Under the pieces are notes generated by a model. That model was not told the origin of the DNA, ran no database searches, and saw only the letters and a list, made by a program, of their open reading frames with translations. The translations under genes and the position numbers were made by a program. DNA of 64,000 nucleotides from Tubiluchus corallicola (lineage: Eukaryota > Priapulida > Priapulimorpha > Priapulimorphida > Tubiluchidae): contig JAQGDQ010000764.1 of the NCBI GenBank assembly GCA_030141605.1, positions 36,249-100,248 on the forward strand, read 5' to 3'. Each line of letters begins with the position of its first letter. Position 1 is the stretch's first letter. Below, piece after piece: positions 20,414-31,795 of the stretch.

Positions 20414-20875
20414 GTGTCATTCTTACCTCTGTAAGCCAGTTTTATTAAGATGAATTATATATAAATTGTGAGCACATTGCTAAGTACATTGTGAGTTATT
20501 TTCAAGAGTAATGTTGTTTTAATTTAGGCATCTTGAAAAGGGTATTATAAGAAATTAAACCAGCCGACTACTGCTTTTAGCACCTAACTACGCTATAAAA
20601 TGTAAAGTACTTTGCGCTATTATTAACTTTTTAACAAGTAGTGATGATATATTGGGTGAAGGTGTGTTACAGCAGCAGTCAGATTTAGTGTATCGCTAAT
20701 TTTAGTTCTAAGGAAGGAGTCACTGTTCGTGTTGCATATCTTTGTAGCTCACATACTTACATTAGTACAATTTAATGTGCTCTTGTATGGGAAATGCATT
20801 GTTTTTTAAATGTCGAGTTTGTGCTATTACCAAATTAAATTCCTCATTTACTTACTTGTATAACTACTATAAATG

Positions 20876-21556
20876 TGTACTTGCTTAGCAAAAACATCTG
20901 GAAGTCGGCAGTGATGCTTTTAAAGTTATGCACATATTCTGAATATCTGCTTCATGAGGATCATTAGTGTACTTGCATAGCAAAAATGTCTGGAAGTCTT
21001 CAGTAATGTTTTTAAAGTTATTCACATATTCTGAATATCTGCTTCATGAGGATCATTTGTGTGCTTGCATGGCAAAATCATCCATAAGTCGGCAATTAAG
21101 CTTTTCTAGTTTTTCACATATCCTGAATCTCCATTTCATGAAGATCATTTTGATACCAAGTTTATTGCTCTGTGTTATTTCTAAGCTGAGATAATCCATG
21201 TTGAAGTTGAGGTGCGGGCTGCACAGAGAAAAACATAATCTTGAGAAAATCACTGTTAAAGTCAGCCATTGTTTTTGTTGTGCTTCTACAAAACACTTAG
21301 CAACCGTACGAATGGGTGGTTGCTATGGACTTTGCAAGAACACACAGTGAAGTTACGTTTAAATCTTGTAGAAAATTTAATTTTTAGTATTTTATAAACA
21401 ATTTCCCGATGTTTTGATGCCAGAATGTAAAGAGTCCAATTTTATTTAGCATTCGAATTGATAATTCCCACAATTTTTGATGCATTCTACTTTGAAGCAT
21501 CGTAACAGTTTTAACTATGCCGACTATGGACAGGAATGGTTTGCAAGCACACAAAT
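20876..21556 (+). mobile_element. MITE with GTGTGCTTGCA ends, left end tandemly repeated
   Basis: The element at 21055-21556 has inverted termini ATTTGTGTGCTTGCA and TTGCAAGCACACAAAT and no ORF. Just upstream, 20876-21054 holds two further copies of its left-end segment (about 88 bp each, with CATATTCTGAATATCTGCTTC). The left end is therefore present three times in tandem. The rest of 21560-23100 is AT-rich with nothing I can support. Confidence 0.78.
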
Positions 21557-23108
21557 AGTAATTTGTACTATATGCATAAATACTACCACAAATTCATTAG
21601 ACACGAAGGTCTAAGAAATAAGGTGCAAAGTATGTAAACAAGATTTTAATTTGGCAAGGTTTTGCATTTATTTGCTTTTAACTGAGGAAACATGAGTTTT
21701 TTTTAGCAGACCAGTATCTGTAAAGTGAATTTTTCTGTTCCCACCGTAACATGTTATTTGCTTTTTCTCCATTTTGCAAACTATCTGCTATTTCTCATTT
21801 ATTACTGCACAAAGCTTTTTCTGTGAGTGTTTAAGTGATTCATCACTGCACTGAATTTTATTAGTTGGTCACAATTGAATAATTAGTTAAATAATTTGTG
21901 ATTATTCAATATTCATTCTGTTTACGACGTGTGTAATAAGTTTACCGCGAAACTAGAAAATGTAGACTATAAGGCAGCCATTGTTTTTCCCCACTATTTA
22001 GCTGTTAAGGTGGACAAAAAGTATGCGAAAAATATGTCACCTCTTCTTTGTGCTCTTACAATACACATGTATAATTGTATATATATTACACAGAATAAAT
22101 GACACCAATATATGGTCTATAGCTTTTGAAAATCTTTTTTTTATCATCGTCATTATTATGACATGCAATTTTTATTGTACAGACTTACAAGCACAGCAGA
22201 ACAAAGTAAAAATTTAAAAAAATTTATATAAGTCAAGAAATATAACAATTCTTCGATCTGTGACACAGAAATGTAGTTCTTTACTATGTATAGTGTGACC
22301 ATTTCACTTTATTTGCAAAATTATGTCTGTTATCTAGTAAACACATCTAAAAAGCAAAAACAAGTCTACATAAATCCGTCTTGCACTGTGACAACAATAC
22401 TCAATACTATACATAAAATATAATTATATATATTATAACTAACCTACACATTAAAATTAATAGGATATAGACATACATACGCTGAATGTTAACATACATG
22501 ACGTTTGTTTGCAGAATACTAATAGACATCATACAACCTTGAATGACAATCTATATATTAACATGTGAGGCTCAAATCATGATCATTCTTATTTACTGAG
22601 TGTAAAACATCTGTAACAATTTAAACTATGTAACAATCTGTAATTTAAATTTAATAAAAACTAAAATTCATTCACTTCTAAAAACACGTCACATTTGCAC
22701 TTCTGTTGCTCAAAACTTGAGTACCCAGCTATGTTAGGACTCGGGTGCCCCAGAGCACAGTCTTATAAAATGTTAACAAAAGTTTTCTAGGCATAGTGTG
22801 AATTGTAACAATGCAGTACTCGTACTAAATTACTATTATCTTGCTAGTGTAAAACATCTATACATCTGAAAGTTACATTAGCATTTGCAAATCTGAACTA
22901 ACTTCATGCTGGTGAAGTAAAAAAAAGATTTTACAATTTCAGAATATACAGTGTACTTTTACTATACAAGTGGTAAGATGTTTAGTGGCAAAGTGAACAG
23001 TTGTTCCACTATTGAAATTGACATGCATGGATATAAGTTAATTTGTGCACCAGCTGCACAATTGTCATTTGTCTTTTTTGCAAAAAGAGGTAAAAATAAC
23101 TATAACTG

Positions 23109-26100
23109 TCATGAGATTATGCCTTGTACTAAATGTACCAGCAATAGTATTGTCGAGGCGCCTACTAGTGACAAATTTATGTGTAGTATCGTTGCTCTGC
23201 CTGCTCTCCCAACATTACAAAGTGTTTCCGTGCAACATGTTGTACATTTACCCATCACATAACGGTTTCCTGCTGATACGCAACCAGGCTCGCACTGTGC
23301 GGCACAGGAGCGCTCAAACAAGTCAGTCACATTGTTTGTATACCTCCTCTTGACCTGTAATATTATACAAGATATGTCTACGTCCATTTAAAAAAGTTTG
23401 CCATGTGTTGTACATTTCATCTTCTCTACGGGTCACGAGCGCTTACTGAAAAGTCTCATGCATGATAAAACAAGCATTGCAGAAGTTGCTAAAATGCGCA
23501 TTGAAGCTGCAGTCATTGTTGGGGAACCACTGCCAACATTGCAATAGCTTTCTCCGCAACACGATGTACATCGGCCGAGGACATAGCGATTCGAATTTCC
23601 AGCAGAAACGCAACCAGCATTGCAGGTTTCATCGCATCCTCGCTCAAACGCATCAATGTATGTCGCGTTTTCCTTATTGACAAAGCGTCTCTCGACCTGA
23701 AAAATGAAACCTTGCAACAGAAAAGAATAGAAAATAAAAAAGGTAGAGAGAACTGAAGGAAGCACAGCTGTAGCTCTAGAAAAAAAAAACAAAATAAAAA
23801 CAGCCTATTTGTCGTGCTAACATCACATTACTGCCACAATGGAAAAGCAGATCAGAAAAGTTTAAATGACAGTAAGAATGAAACAAGGTTACATGGAAAG
23901 CAGATGGAAAAAGATAAACATTTCACATCAGAATGTTTTTATCTCGGTGATTCCAGCCTCTAAACATGCAAGCTTAAAAAGAACTCTTATTTGAATTTCC
24001 AGCTGAAAGTCCTTCAGCACAGTCATTCACCTGACTAAGAAAGTGTTTTCAGTGCACAAATTGTTACTTTCCATACTTGTACGTGGAAACCCAATGTATT
24101 AGCAAATAAATAAAATGTAAATTACAACTTCTTAATTATAGAAAATGCTCGATATAATAACAATATCAATACTTTTAATACATTTGTAGGCGGTAGAGTA
24201 CGCCACTAGCTGTTTAGGACACTTCCGCTAAAGTGCATGTGCTGAATTTGCGGAAAAGCAGTGTCGTACATGGGCAGTCCAAGTAGGGCACTGGCGATTT
24301 CTGTCGAGAAGGGAGAGTTATGATATAATAAAATGTAAAACTAAATATGTTTTTGCATGTATGTGTGTAAATATGTTATAAAAAAAGTAACTTTATAACA
24401 ATGATGGACAGTCCTTGACAATTTACAAAATAACCTATTTTTTACAATAATAATATCAGCATTATTATTAGCTCCACTAACATCATCATAACATTAAACT
24501 AAGTGTCTGATGCTTTAAAGAGAGAAACTATGTAGGGGCACGTAGCTCGCTAGCCTGTTCACTTAGAAGAAAACAATTATTTGTCCAAGAGGTAGTGAAA
24601 CGGATCACGTACCTGTTTGTAAAGCTAGACATAATAAAAAATTATATACCTTAAGCAAATGTTAAAATCGCCTAAAAAGCAGGCTTATTTCACTTCATAA
24701 ATATTAATATCGAAGCCAAGTTGGCCGTTCTACTAGCTCAGAATAAAATTATTTTATTTTATCAGATGTGTAATAAATTACTCAATGTGTATTGACATTT
24801 TCAATTATTTTTATTAAATAAACAAGGACAACGGACGCTGCTAGTACGGTTAACGACTCACTTCATGACCTGTCTCTAGTGTCCTATTTGGGCAGCCCAT
24901 GTACGATGCGTCCTACTTGGGCTAGCGAATGTACGCCAATTGTCCTACTTCAGCTAGTGTCCTAACGGCTCTGCTTACAACACATTTACATGGTGAAATC
25001 AGTTGTGAGCGAACAGCAAATGTGTTACAGATTTCGCAGTACACACCTTGCAGTACGTTTGCGTGATGTCACAGCTTCTCTGTTCAAGAAGTGACGTGTC
25101 TTGCATCGTTATGCAGTTCATACCATGCGTCTGTTTTGTGCAGCTCCAGCACGTCAAATTAAACTTTGGGACAACTTTCTGTGATCCAGCTAAAGAAAAG
25201 GGTAATTTTTTGTAAGAAAATCAAACAAACTTGCTCCACCGAATATTAATCATTAAGCGGCCAACTTACATCTATTGTCAGCTAAGTTTCTGACAATATG
25301 AGTTTTCGTACCACTAGACAGTCAAATTTACCTATTATCCCTACTGCAAAATCAAATTCTGGCACAAGACGGTTCATAGCCGAACAATCAGTCATAACCA
25401 AATTAAATAAAATTACAAAATTTGAAATATATTTAAAAAGAAACTCAGGGAATTAATTACAATGCATTTTCTTTTCTTTTAACTTTTCAATTTTTATAAC
25501 CACACTTTTATGTTATATTAATTGGGATGTTCTCAATTTTTTATATTGATCATTATACATTTTTAGTTCTATGTACTGTACACTATGCAAAAAACCTCAT
25601 TTATGGGGATTACACTTGTAAAAATAAATAAATAAATGGCCCGCCATGTCATAACGTTAAAATTTTGTGAAATGTGACATTAAGTTTGGCTCTTTGAAAC
25701 TGCTGAAGCAATCTCTTATTAAAATAATGTAGCAATGTTTTAATGAGAATAAAAGACATTTAAGTTTTGCAACGACTGTCCCTGCTTCAATATACGAATG
25801 ATGTGCTCTATAAATAATCACCAAATGAAGGCATAAAAATACGTTTTGCAACGACTGTCCCTGCTTCAATATACGAATGATGTGCTCTATAAATAATCAC
25901 CAAATGAAGGCATAAAAATACATGTGTACTAGCGATATCAAATAAGTAAACTGGAAGATTAACATGTTTTACAACAAGTATATACATCTGCAAAATTCGT
26001 TGTCTTGTTCGAAATTATATAACAGCTTCTAATAATACAAGTAAAACGCCTGTTTCCATTCTGAAATTAAATGTATTTCTAACTTTACCTATGCAGATGA

Positions 26101-26149
26101 TGCCATACAGCACGACGAACATCAAGAAAAGTCCCGCATTCGCCAGCAT
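23109..26149 (-). CDS. Ly6/three-finger-domain protein with two alternative last exons
   Basis: Minus strand, start ATG at 26149. Exon 1 (26089-26149) encodes a signal peptide (MLANAGLFLMFVVLYGII). Exon 2 (25047-25189) encodes the first half of a Ly6 domain (LTCWSC, MNC, RSC, TYCK). It ends in phase 0 and can join either of two terminal exons: 23433-23696 (nearer, total 155 aa) or 23109-23354 (farther, total 149 aa). Both start VERRF or VKRRY after a good acceptor, carry FER-C, GCVSAGN-RYV and a CC-x3-CNVG terminus, and end in a hydrophobic tail that fits a GPI-attachment signal. Each has an N-x-T sequon, and FNLTC in exon 2 is another. The family is typically extracellular and membrane-anchored, for example regulating receptors or channels; the specific role is unknown. 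A recent gene duplication lacking its first exons would look the same. Confidence 0.85.
24187..24978. mobile_element. Foldback-type MITE in the Ly6 gene intron
   Basis: About 790 bp whose two ends are long, imperfect inverted copies. One arm has CCACTAGCTGTTTAGGACAC and CGTACATGGGCAGTCCAAGT; the other has the complements around CTAGTGTCCTAACG and GGGCAGCCCATGTACG. No ORF is present. Target duplication is uncertain. Confidence 0.55.
25762..25921. repeat. 80-bp direct tandem duplication
   Basis: The block beginning TTTTGCAACGACTGTCCCTG and ending in CACCAAATGAAGGCATAAAAATAC occurs twice in a row, almost identical, inside Ly6 intron 1. Near identity suggests a recent event. It creates the duplicated short open frames seen there. 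Confidence 0.9.
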
Positions 26150-26399
26150 TTTTACAATTCGTAATTTGGTGGCTACCCTGTGGTGAAAAATTTGTCGTTG
26201 GCTGCTTGGTCTAAGTTTTGCTCACATTAGCTCCTGTGTGTTACACCTTGAAATAATAAAATATAGCATTTCAGTATATGCATACACATGTTTTTGATCA
26301 GTGATGGATCCCCAGTTCTTGATCATGTTGGTGGTGTTGGTGATTGTTGCTACATTTATCTTTGAAAGCTGTCATAGTTCCCAGTTTTATCGTAGGAGC

Positions 26400-26945
26400 C
26401 TGAAATCTTGCATAAAGATACTATAGACCACTTGCCTAACATGCCCCTCAAGTATGTCTGGTTAATTTAGATCATGCCCGTTAAATGGATATTGTTATGG
26501 TTTCTCCCATTCTAATGTAAAAACGGATCTGCCCCAACAATTCTAAGTTTTTATGAAAGTATGGATTCTATGACAATGGTGAATGCTTTCGATCTTTCCA
26601 TAAATTTCTTGTGGAAACCATTAATTTTATCAGAAATGAGCAATTAGAAGTGACAAATTTTTGCATAAAAATATTTTATAGACCAATTTGCAGACGACAA
26701 TGAACCAGATTTTTTACTTTCCTAACATGCCCCTCAAATATGTCTGGTTAACTGGATCATGCCCGTTAAATGGATATTGTTATGGTTTCTCCCATTCCAA
26801 TGTAAAAATGGATTTGCCCAAACAATTCTAAGTTTTTATGAAAGTATGGATTCTATGACAATGGTAAATGCTTTCCATCTTTCCTTAAATTTCTTACGGA
26901 AACAATTAACCTTGTCAGAAATGAGCCATTAGCTGTGTCAGATCC
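26400..26945. repeat. Tandem duplication of about 285 bp
   Basis: Two adjacent diverged copies share CTAACATGCCCCTCAA-TATGTCTGGTTAA, GATCATGCCCGTTAAATGG, TATGGTTTCTCCCATTC and GAAAGTATGGATTCTATGAC. It lies upstream of the Ly6 gene. No coding frame is conserved between copies. The rest of 26150-27570 shows no feature. Confidence 0.85.
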
Positions 26946-27579
26946 AAGCATTCCAACTGTTTCACTGTTACGTTTTCGATTGACATGCTTTCCAGAATTT
27001 TGCTACAGACCCACAAATGGCTTCTTATGTAAGAGATAACTGACAGCTCCAAAAATTGCGAAACCAGCTACAGAAATCAATAAATAAGTTTGACGCCAAG
27101 TGCTGCTATATTAAAGCAATCGTTTAGCCGTCTGGGTCTGGGTTGCACTAAAGCTGCATTTTATGTTTGTGCAAAACGAGTGGCTGAAATTACATTCAAT
27201 TCTCCACTGTAATAAACTCTGTTCATTGCATTCAATTCATTCCATGCTGATGGAAAATTCTCTTGATGTCTTTCAAATACAAGTACATCTTACTGGTTTG
27301 AAAATATTGCTTTGAAAAAGGGAGTGCCCAAGTGCCCCTTTGTATGTTACATTTCGTATTACAATGACAGAATGACAGTGTAGTACCAATGATTACATCT
27401 CATTATTACTACCCGTTTTGTCTGTTGTTCAGTTTAGGTAGCCTTCCAAGTCATTTAGTGGCTCAACTGATTTGATTTTGGTTAATAATTGTACGATGAC
27501 TGAGTGATTCTACGGTAGCACCATCTTACTGTCATTAGATAAAAAGGTCCTGCATGCACAAATTGCAAATGTCTTTGTT

Positions 27580-28038
27580 TAGCTTCATATAAGCTCACCA
27601 TGTGCCCAAATAGTATTTCTTACACCAAATGTCTCTAGGAGCATTTCAGTCCCATTAACCCAAGAAATAGAATACATCTCGGTCAGACCAGAAGCAGTTG
27701 CTCAGGCCAACTTGTCATTAATTTCGATTAGTAGCTGGGTTACTAGAGGCATTAAGAGCATATCAGGACCTTTCTTATTATTACTAGATTTATTGAGCTT
27801 GCTGTTATTAGGCTTTGTTATAATCTGTTACAGGAAATCTGAATTCAGAGTAGGTCCAGTTTTAAATCTTCTGTCCTTATCAAGGCTGTCAAGCATTATT
27901 AGGTTAAGAATTAAATTGCTACAGATTACTCGATTCAAAAAGGCCTTAAAAATAAAAAATGTCGTATCATTTGTAGTATCCATTGTTTCTGTTTGTCGGC
28001 ATCGCAGGGCTTGTAGCAGAATTTGTGGCAAAGAGTAG
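27580..28038 (+). pseudogene. Possible decayed membrane-protein fragment
   Basis: One plus-strand frame stays open from about 27580 to 28038. It reads as a mixed polar stretch with a cysteine (SSPCAQIVFLTPN), then a strongly hydrophobic segment (GPFLLLLDLLSLLLLGFVII) followed by basic residues, like an ectodomain, a transmembrane segment and a tail. Upstream the frame is broken by stops. I recognise no family; a remnant of a retroelement membrane protein or chance in AT-rich DNA are both possible. From 28040 to 30160 I see nothing. Confidence 0.22.
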
Positions 28039-30205
28039 ATCTGTTATAGTTAGTAATAGCATTGCGATTTTTATTGCATTCCGTAGGCCCGACCATACTA
28101 AGCTCATGGCAGAATTTGACACGTTATTGTATTCGCAGTGGGCTTGTTATTTTATGTCTTTACACTATGATCAGACCCATGCAGAAATCTACCACTTGAT
28201 CAGTACACTTAGTAAGCCTAATAAATGCAAACCTTATTCCCGTCAGATGATGCACACTTGTATGCATTAGAATGACATTACGTTACGATAATAATAATAT
28301 TTTTGTACAGATCAGCATGCTGTAGAGCAGAAGCCATACTCGACGGCAGGGCATATAGTGCTAATGTTGGGCGGTGGGTGGACCTCACATAGCTAAATAT
28401 CAATGATAATCCTTTCAGATGAGACACTGCATGTTAGCAATTAGTGATGGATAGCATGTTAGATTGATAAATGAGAGTTAATGACATAGCATAGCCAAAG
28501 CGTGACTTTTTGACTAGAGGATGATGGGCATAAAAATTATCTCGTTCAAAATAGACAGAAGCATTAAATAAAAATTCAGTGCTATATAAGTATAGAAAAT
28601 ATACTAGGCTTATATTAAATTTTAATCAGCAGACATGGAATGAATTTCTTCAATGATATTGGTTCAGTCTATAAAAACTACTAAACTGTTTTTTTTACAG
28701 AAACCAAACTCAAAATAGCGTCATTAACAATTGTTTTTTTCCTAAAATGAACCCTGACGATTTCGTTCCCTTTCCACAGGCTTACCTCGTTTCAAAATCT
28801 AACATTCTTATTTATCAGATGATGCACATCTATTTGCACATCTATTTGCATTACACATCTATTTGCAGGCTTAGTACATCAATGTTAAAAATGAAATCTA
28901 TGTAATCACGCGTCTGTACACAATTACACAAAAATATTAGCAACTGCATTAAATTATATACAAAAAATGCATATGTATAAACAAATACGTTAAAATGCAA
29001 AAGACATTATACGAAAACATTTAGGAAGTGAGTCCCATTGTAAGACCACAATTTCTAAAGGTGTAACAAGTTGTAACTAATGATCAAATTCATTATGCAC
29101 TGTGATTGTTGTTCATTAAAATCTCTATAACTTTAATAATTAGGTAAGCTAATGACGATACATAAACAAGAGCATCCTAGAAGTTTAAATAGTCGTTCTA
29201 TAAATGAAAGTTATTCTGGCGACTGGTTAATGATTTGCCAATGTGCTTGTCTTTCAATAAATCCAAAAATGCTATAATTACACTTTTGTCCTGCTTTAAA
29301 AATATCTGTTTACTGGTCACAAAACTGTAACATAAAATGTCTCCTCTTTCTTTGATTGACCAATGGGCAACAACATACTAAATGATTTACCATCTGAGAG
29401 CACAGTCATAATTCATTTTCGGTTTATTCCAATACGGTTCAAAATTTCAAAAATCGATCATAAAGTCTCCTTATTTAGTAAGAAAGCAAGTTGTCACAGT
29501 CTAATAGTCTGCCCGAGAATTTTAACAGAGTTAATTCAAAATTTTTGCCAAATATGGTAGGACACAGGCAGTGTAACTATGGCTAGTTTAGAAAATTTAA
29601 GAAGGATTTTCACCAAAACACACATCGTCTATATGTAAAGGTATTAGCAAACCGGCAACACTGCTGTGGCGTAAAATTACATAAACAACACATGATTCGT
29701 AACAAACTAATTATCCTATTATTCTCTTAATATTTAAACCAAATTTCTTGAAAATTTTCTTACACAGTGAACGAACGGAACAATTGCATAATATCCTAGC
29801 TATATAATAAACGTTGTAGCATAACCTGATTTTCTGATAACGTTATTGAAATGCATTTACTACTTTAATGCATTCTTAACATTACTAAAACCTATGGGTA
29901 TAATGGAAGTATTATACAAGTATATGCACTAACATTGCCAAGTAGTTAACATTGTAACATCGCAACATGTTATATTGATTAATGGCGAAGTCGTCACGAC
30001 AAGATTGGTAAAAACGACGCATAGACAGTGCACATTTTTATTAAAAATAAGATTACAGACTTACTTCCTAACTTGTCAAGCGTTCACTCTAGTTTTTACT
30101 TTTCTGTAAATTCATTCTTCTACACTACATTATCTTTGCATTCACACGTTGTCAGTATTGCTGTGAAGTGCATGTCCGCCATCCAGATATTCCGTCATAA
30201 GAGTC

Positions 30206-30472
30206 ATGGTTCCGTGGCTGTGCATTACAGCTACCGCGTATCAAGCAATCAATAACAGCCAGAAAGAAGCTGACGGTCGCGATAAACTTGTCCTCATCAC
30301 AGAAGATGAAGCCACTCGTCTAGAATACAGCCGTGTCATGAGACCCGACGGGGTTATGGGAATTTTGAACAGCTCAGCTGAAATTAGTCTGATGGTATGC
30401 GGAAGAAGCTGTTCTAAAAGTAATTTGGTATCGACAATACAAATATTATATTGTCCCCAATACAGAAGCTGA
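30206..30472 (+). CDS. Uncertain small ORF with signal-peptide-like start
   Basis: An 88-codon frame starts MVPWLCITATAYQA, which resembles a short signal peptide, and continues with a polar acidic stretch LVLITEDEATRLEYSRVMR. The later part (from about 30340) is a diverged tandem copy of 30490-30620, so the 3' part is probably not coding. It could be an exon that splices out before the duplicated part. No family is recognised. 30640-34990 holds AT-rich sequence with no gene I can support. Confidence 0.25.
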   Translation: MVPWLCITATAYQAINNSQKEADGRDKLVLITEDEATRLEYSRVMRPDGVMGILNSSAEISLMVCGRSCSKSNLVSTIQILYCPQYRS

Positions 30473-31315
30473 AAGTAGCCGCCTCTCGCGAACCCGACTG
30501 GGTTGTGGGAGTTTTGAGCAATTGACTGAGATGGGCGCTATAGAAAACTAATCTGATAAGATGTGGAAAAAGCTTTGCTAAACTAAGCTTTTTTGGATCG
30601 ACTATACGAGTATTATATTAGCAAGAAGTGTGACATACACAACATTTAGCGAGTTTTGCACCAAAGCAATGTTGCTGACGCTGAAAAAATGCCTCTAAAA
30701 TTTCTGCGAGTTTAAGAACTTGAGTTAATTTAGTCCTACACCATTTTTATATCATCACGTTTGGTGAGCATTTGACTAACAACGATAAAAGCACTGACTA
30801 ACATCTGCATGACAACCTAAATCCATTCCTCAAGATACGGGGGCTGTTGTGTTTAAAAGATGTAAATTTAATGATGTGTACAAATTTTTGCGTGTATTCT
30901 GCTTGGTGATAAAGTTAGAGTATCTTGTTGTGAACGAGTAATGTTTAATGTCATCAATGGTTGCTTTTATATCAATGTAGATATCTGTGATAATCAAGTT
31001 GGACTCAGTATTACGTAACAAACTTGTTTATATTTTCCGATGCGTCACGTCATGAGTTAGTAGTTAACACACAATGGGATTTGAACAAAAGCTGTTTACC
31101 ACAGCTGAATACGTGTCATAAGCAGCTTTTTGCCCATGCTACAAGTGTCACAGGTGTGCCACAAGTGTCATATATTGGCAGTTTTCTCAGCAGTCGCCAT
31201 TCCTTAGCTATACATTGTGTTGAAAATGTCTCTCTTCTGAAGCAGCTGACTTTTTATTGCAATTGATGTTCTGAATCTGGTATGATAGTGTGGCCTATGA
31301 AACACTTATGAGATC

Positions 31316-31600
31316 TGGATGGGTGATGGTGTAGTGGTAACAGTCTTGGTGTGTAGATGTCGCTTTGTGTCATTTTGCGCTGCTTTTAGTGGTACATCAT
31401 ATCCACAGTGGACTGTCAGACATGTATTTGCCCATATCAAGTGTGGGAAACTATATTGGTGTAACTAAGTTACATCACACAGAAGGAAGGGCGCTGGTTG
31501 AATATGGATCAACTAGTCTTCATAGTGTCCTATAGGCAGAGATAAGTCTATTTCCTTTCATGCTTAATTTGTACTGCGAATTAATAGATTAGGTTTTTAT
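31316..31600 (+). mobile_element. Candidate tRNA-derived SINE, degraded
   Basis: GGGTGATGGTGTAGTGGTAA resembles a tRNA 5' end with an A-box, and further on GGAAGGGCGCTGGTTGAATA is a motif often seen in tRNA-SINE bodies. I could not find a clear B-box or tail, so this is weak. Confidence 0.3.
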
Positions 31601-31689
31601 TATTTAACTGTAATTTCGCGTTGCTGTTTGTAATGTTGTGGTTAGTTTGTCATGTCGCCTGCCAGCACGTCACAATTCAATCACCCCCA

Positions 31690-31795
31690 AAGTAAAGCGC
31701 GAAGTTGGCGCGAAGCCCCCCTGAAAGGTGAGGCCCCAGGAAAGTATCCCCGTTCCCCACCCCCACTTGAAATAGGCCCGGTTGTACAAAGTTTT
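31690..31795. mobile_element. Solo end of the MITE family seen at 37731-37969
   Basis: A GC-rich block with GGTGAGGCCCCAGGAAAGTATCCCC and CTTGAAATAGGCCC matches the right end of the element at 37731-37969. The left end is missing. Confidence 0.6.
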
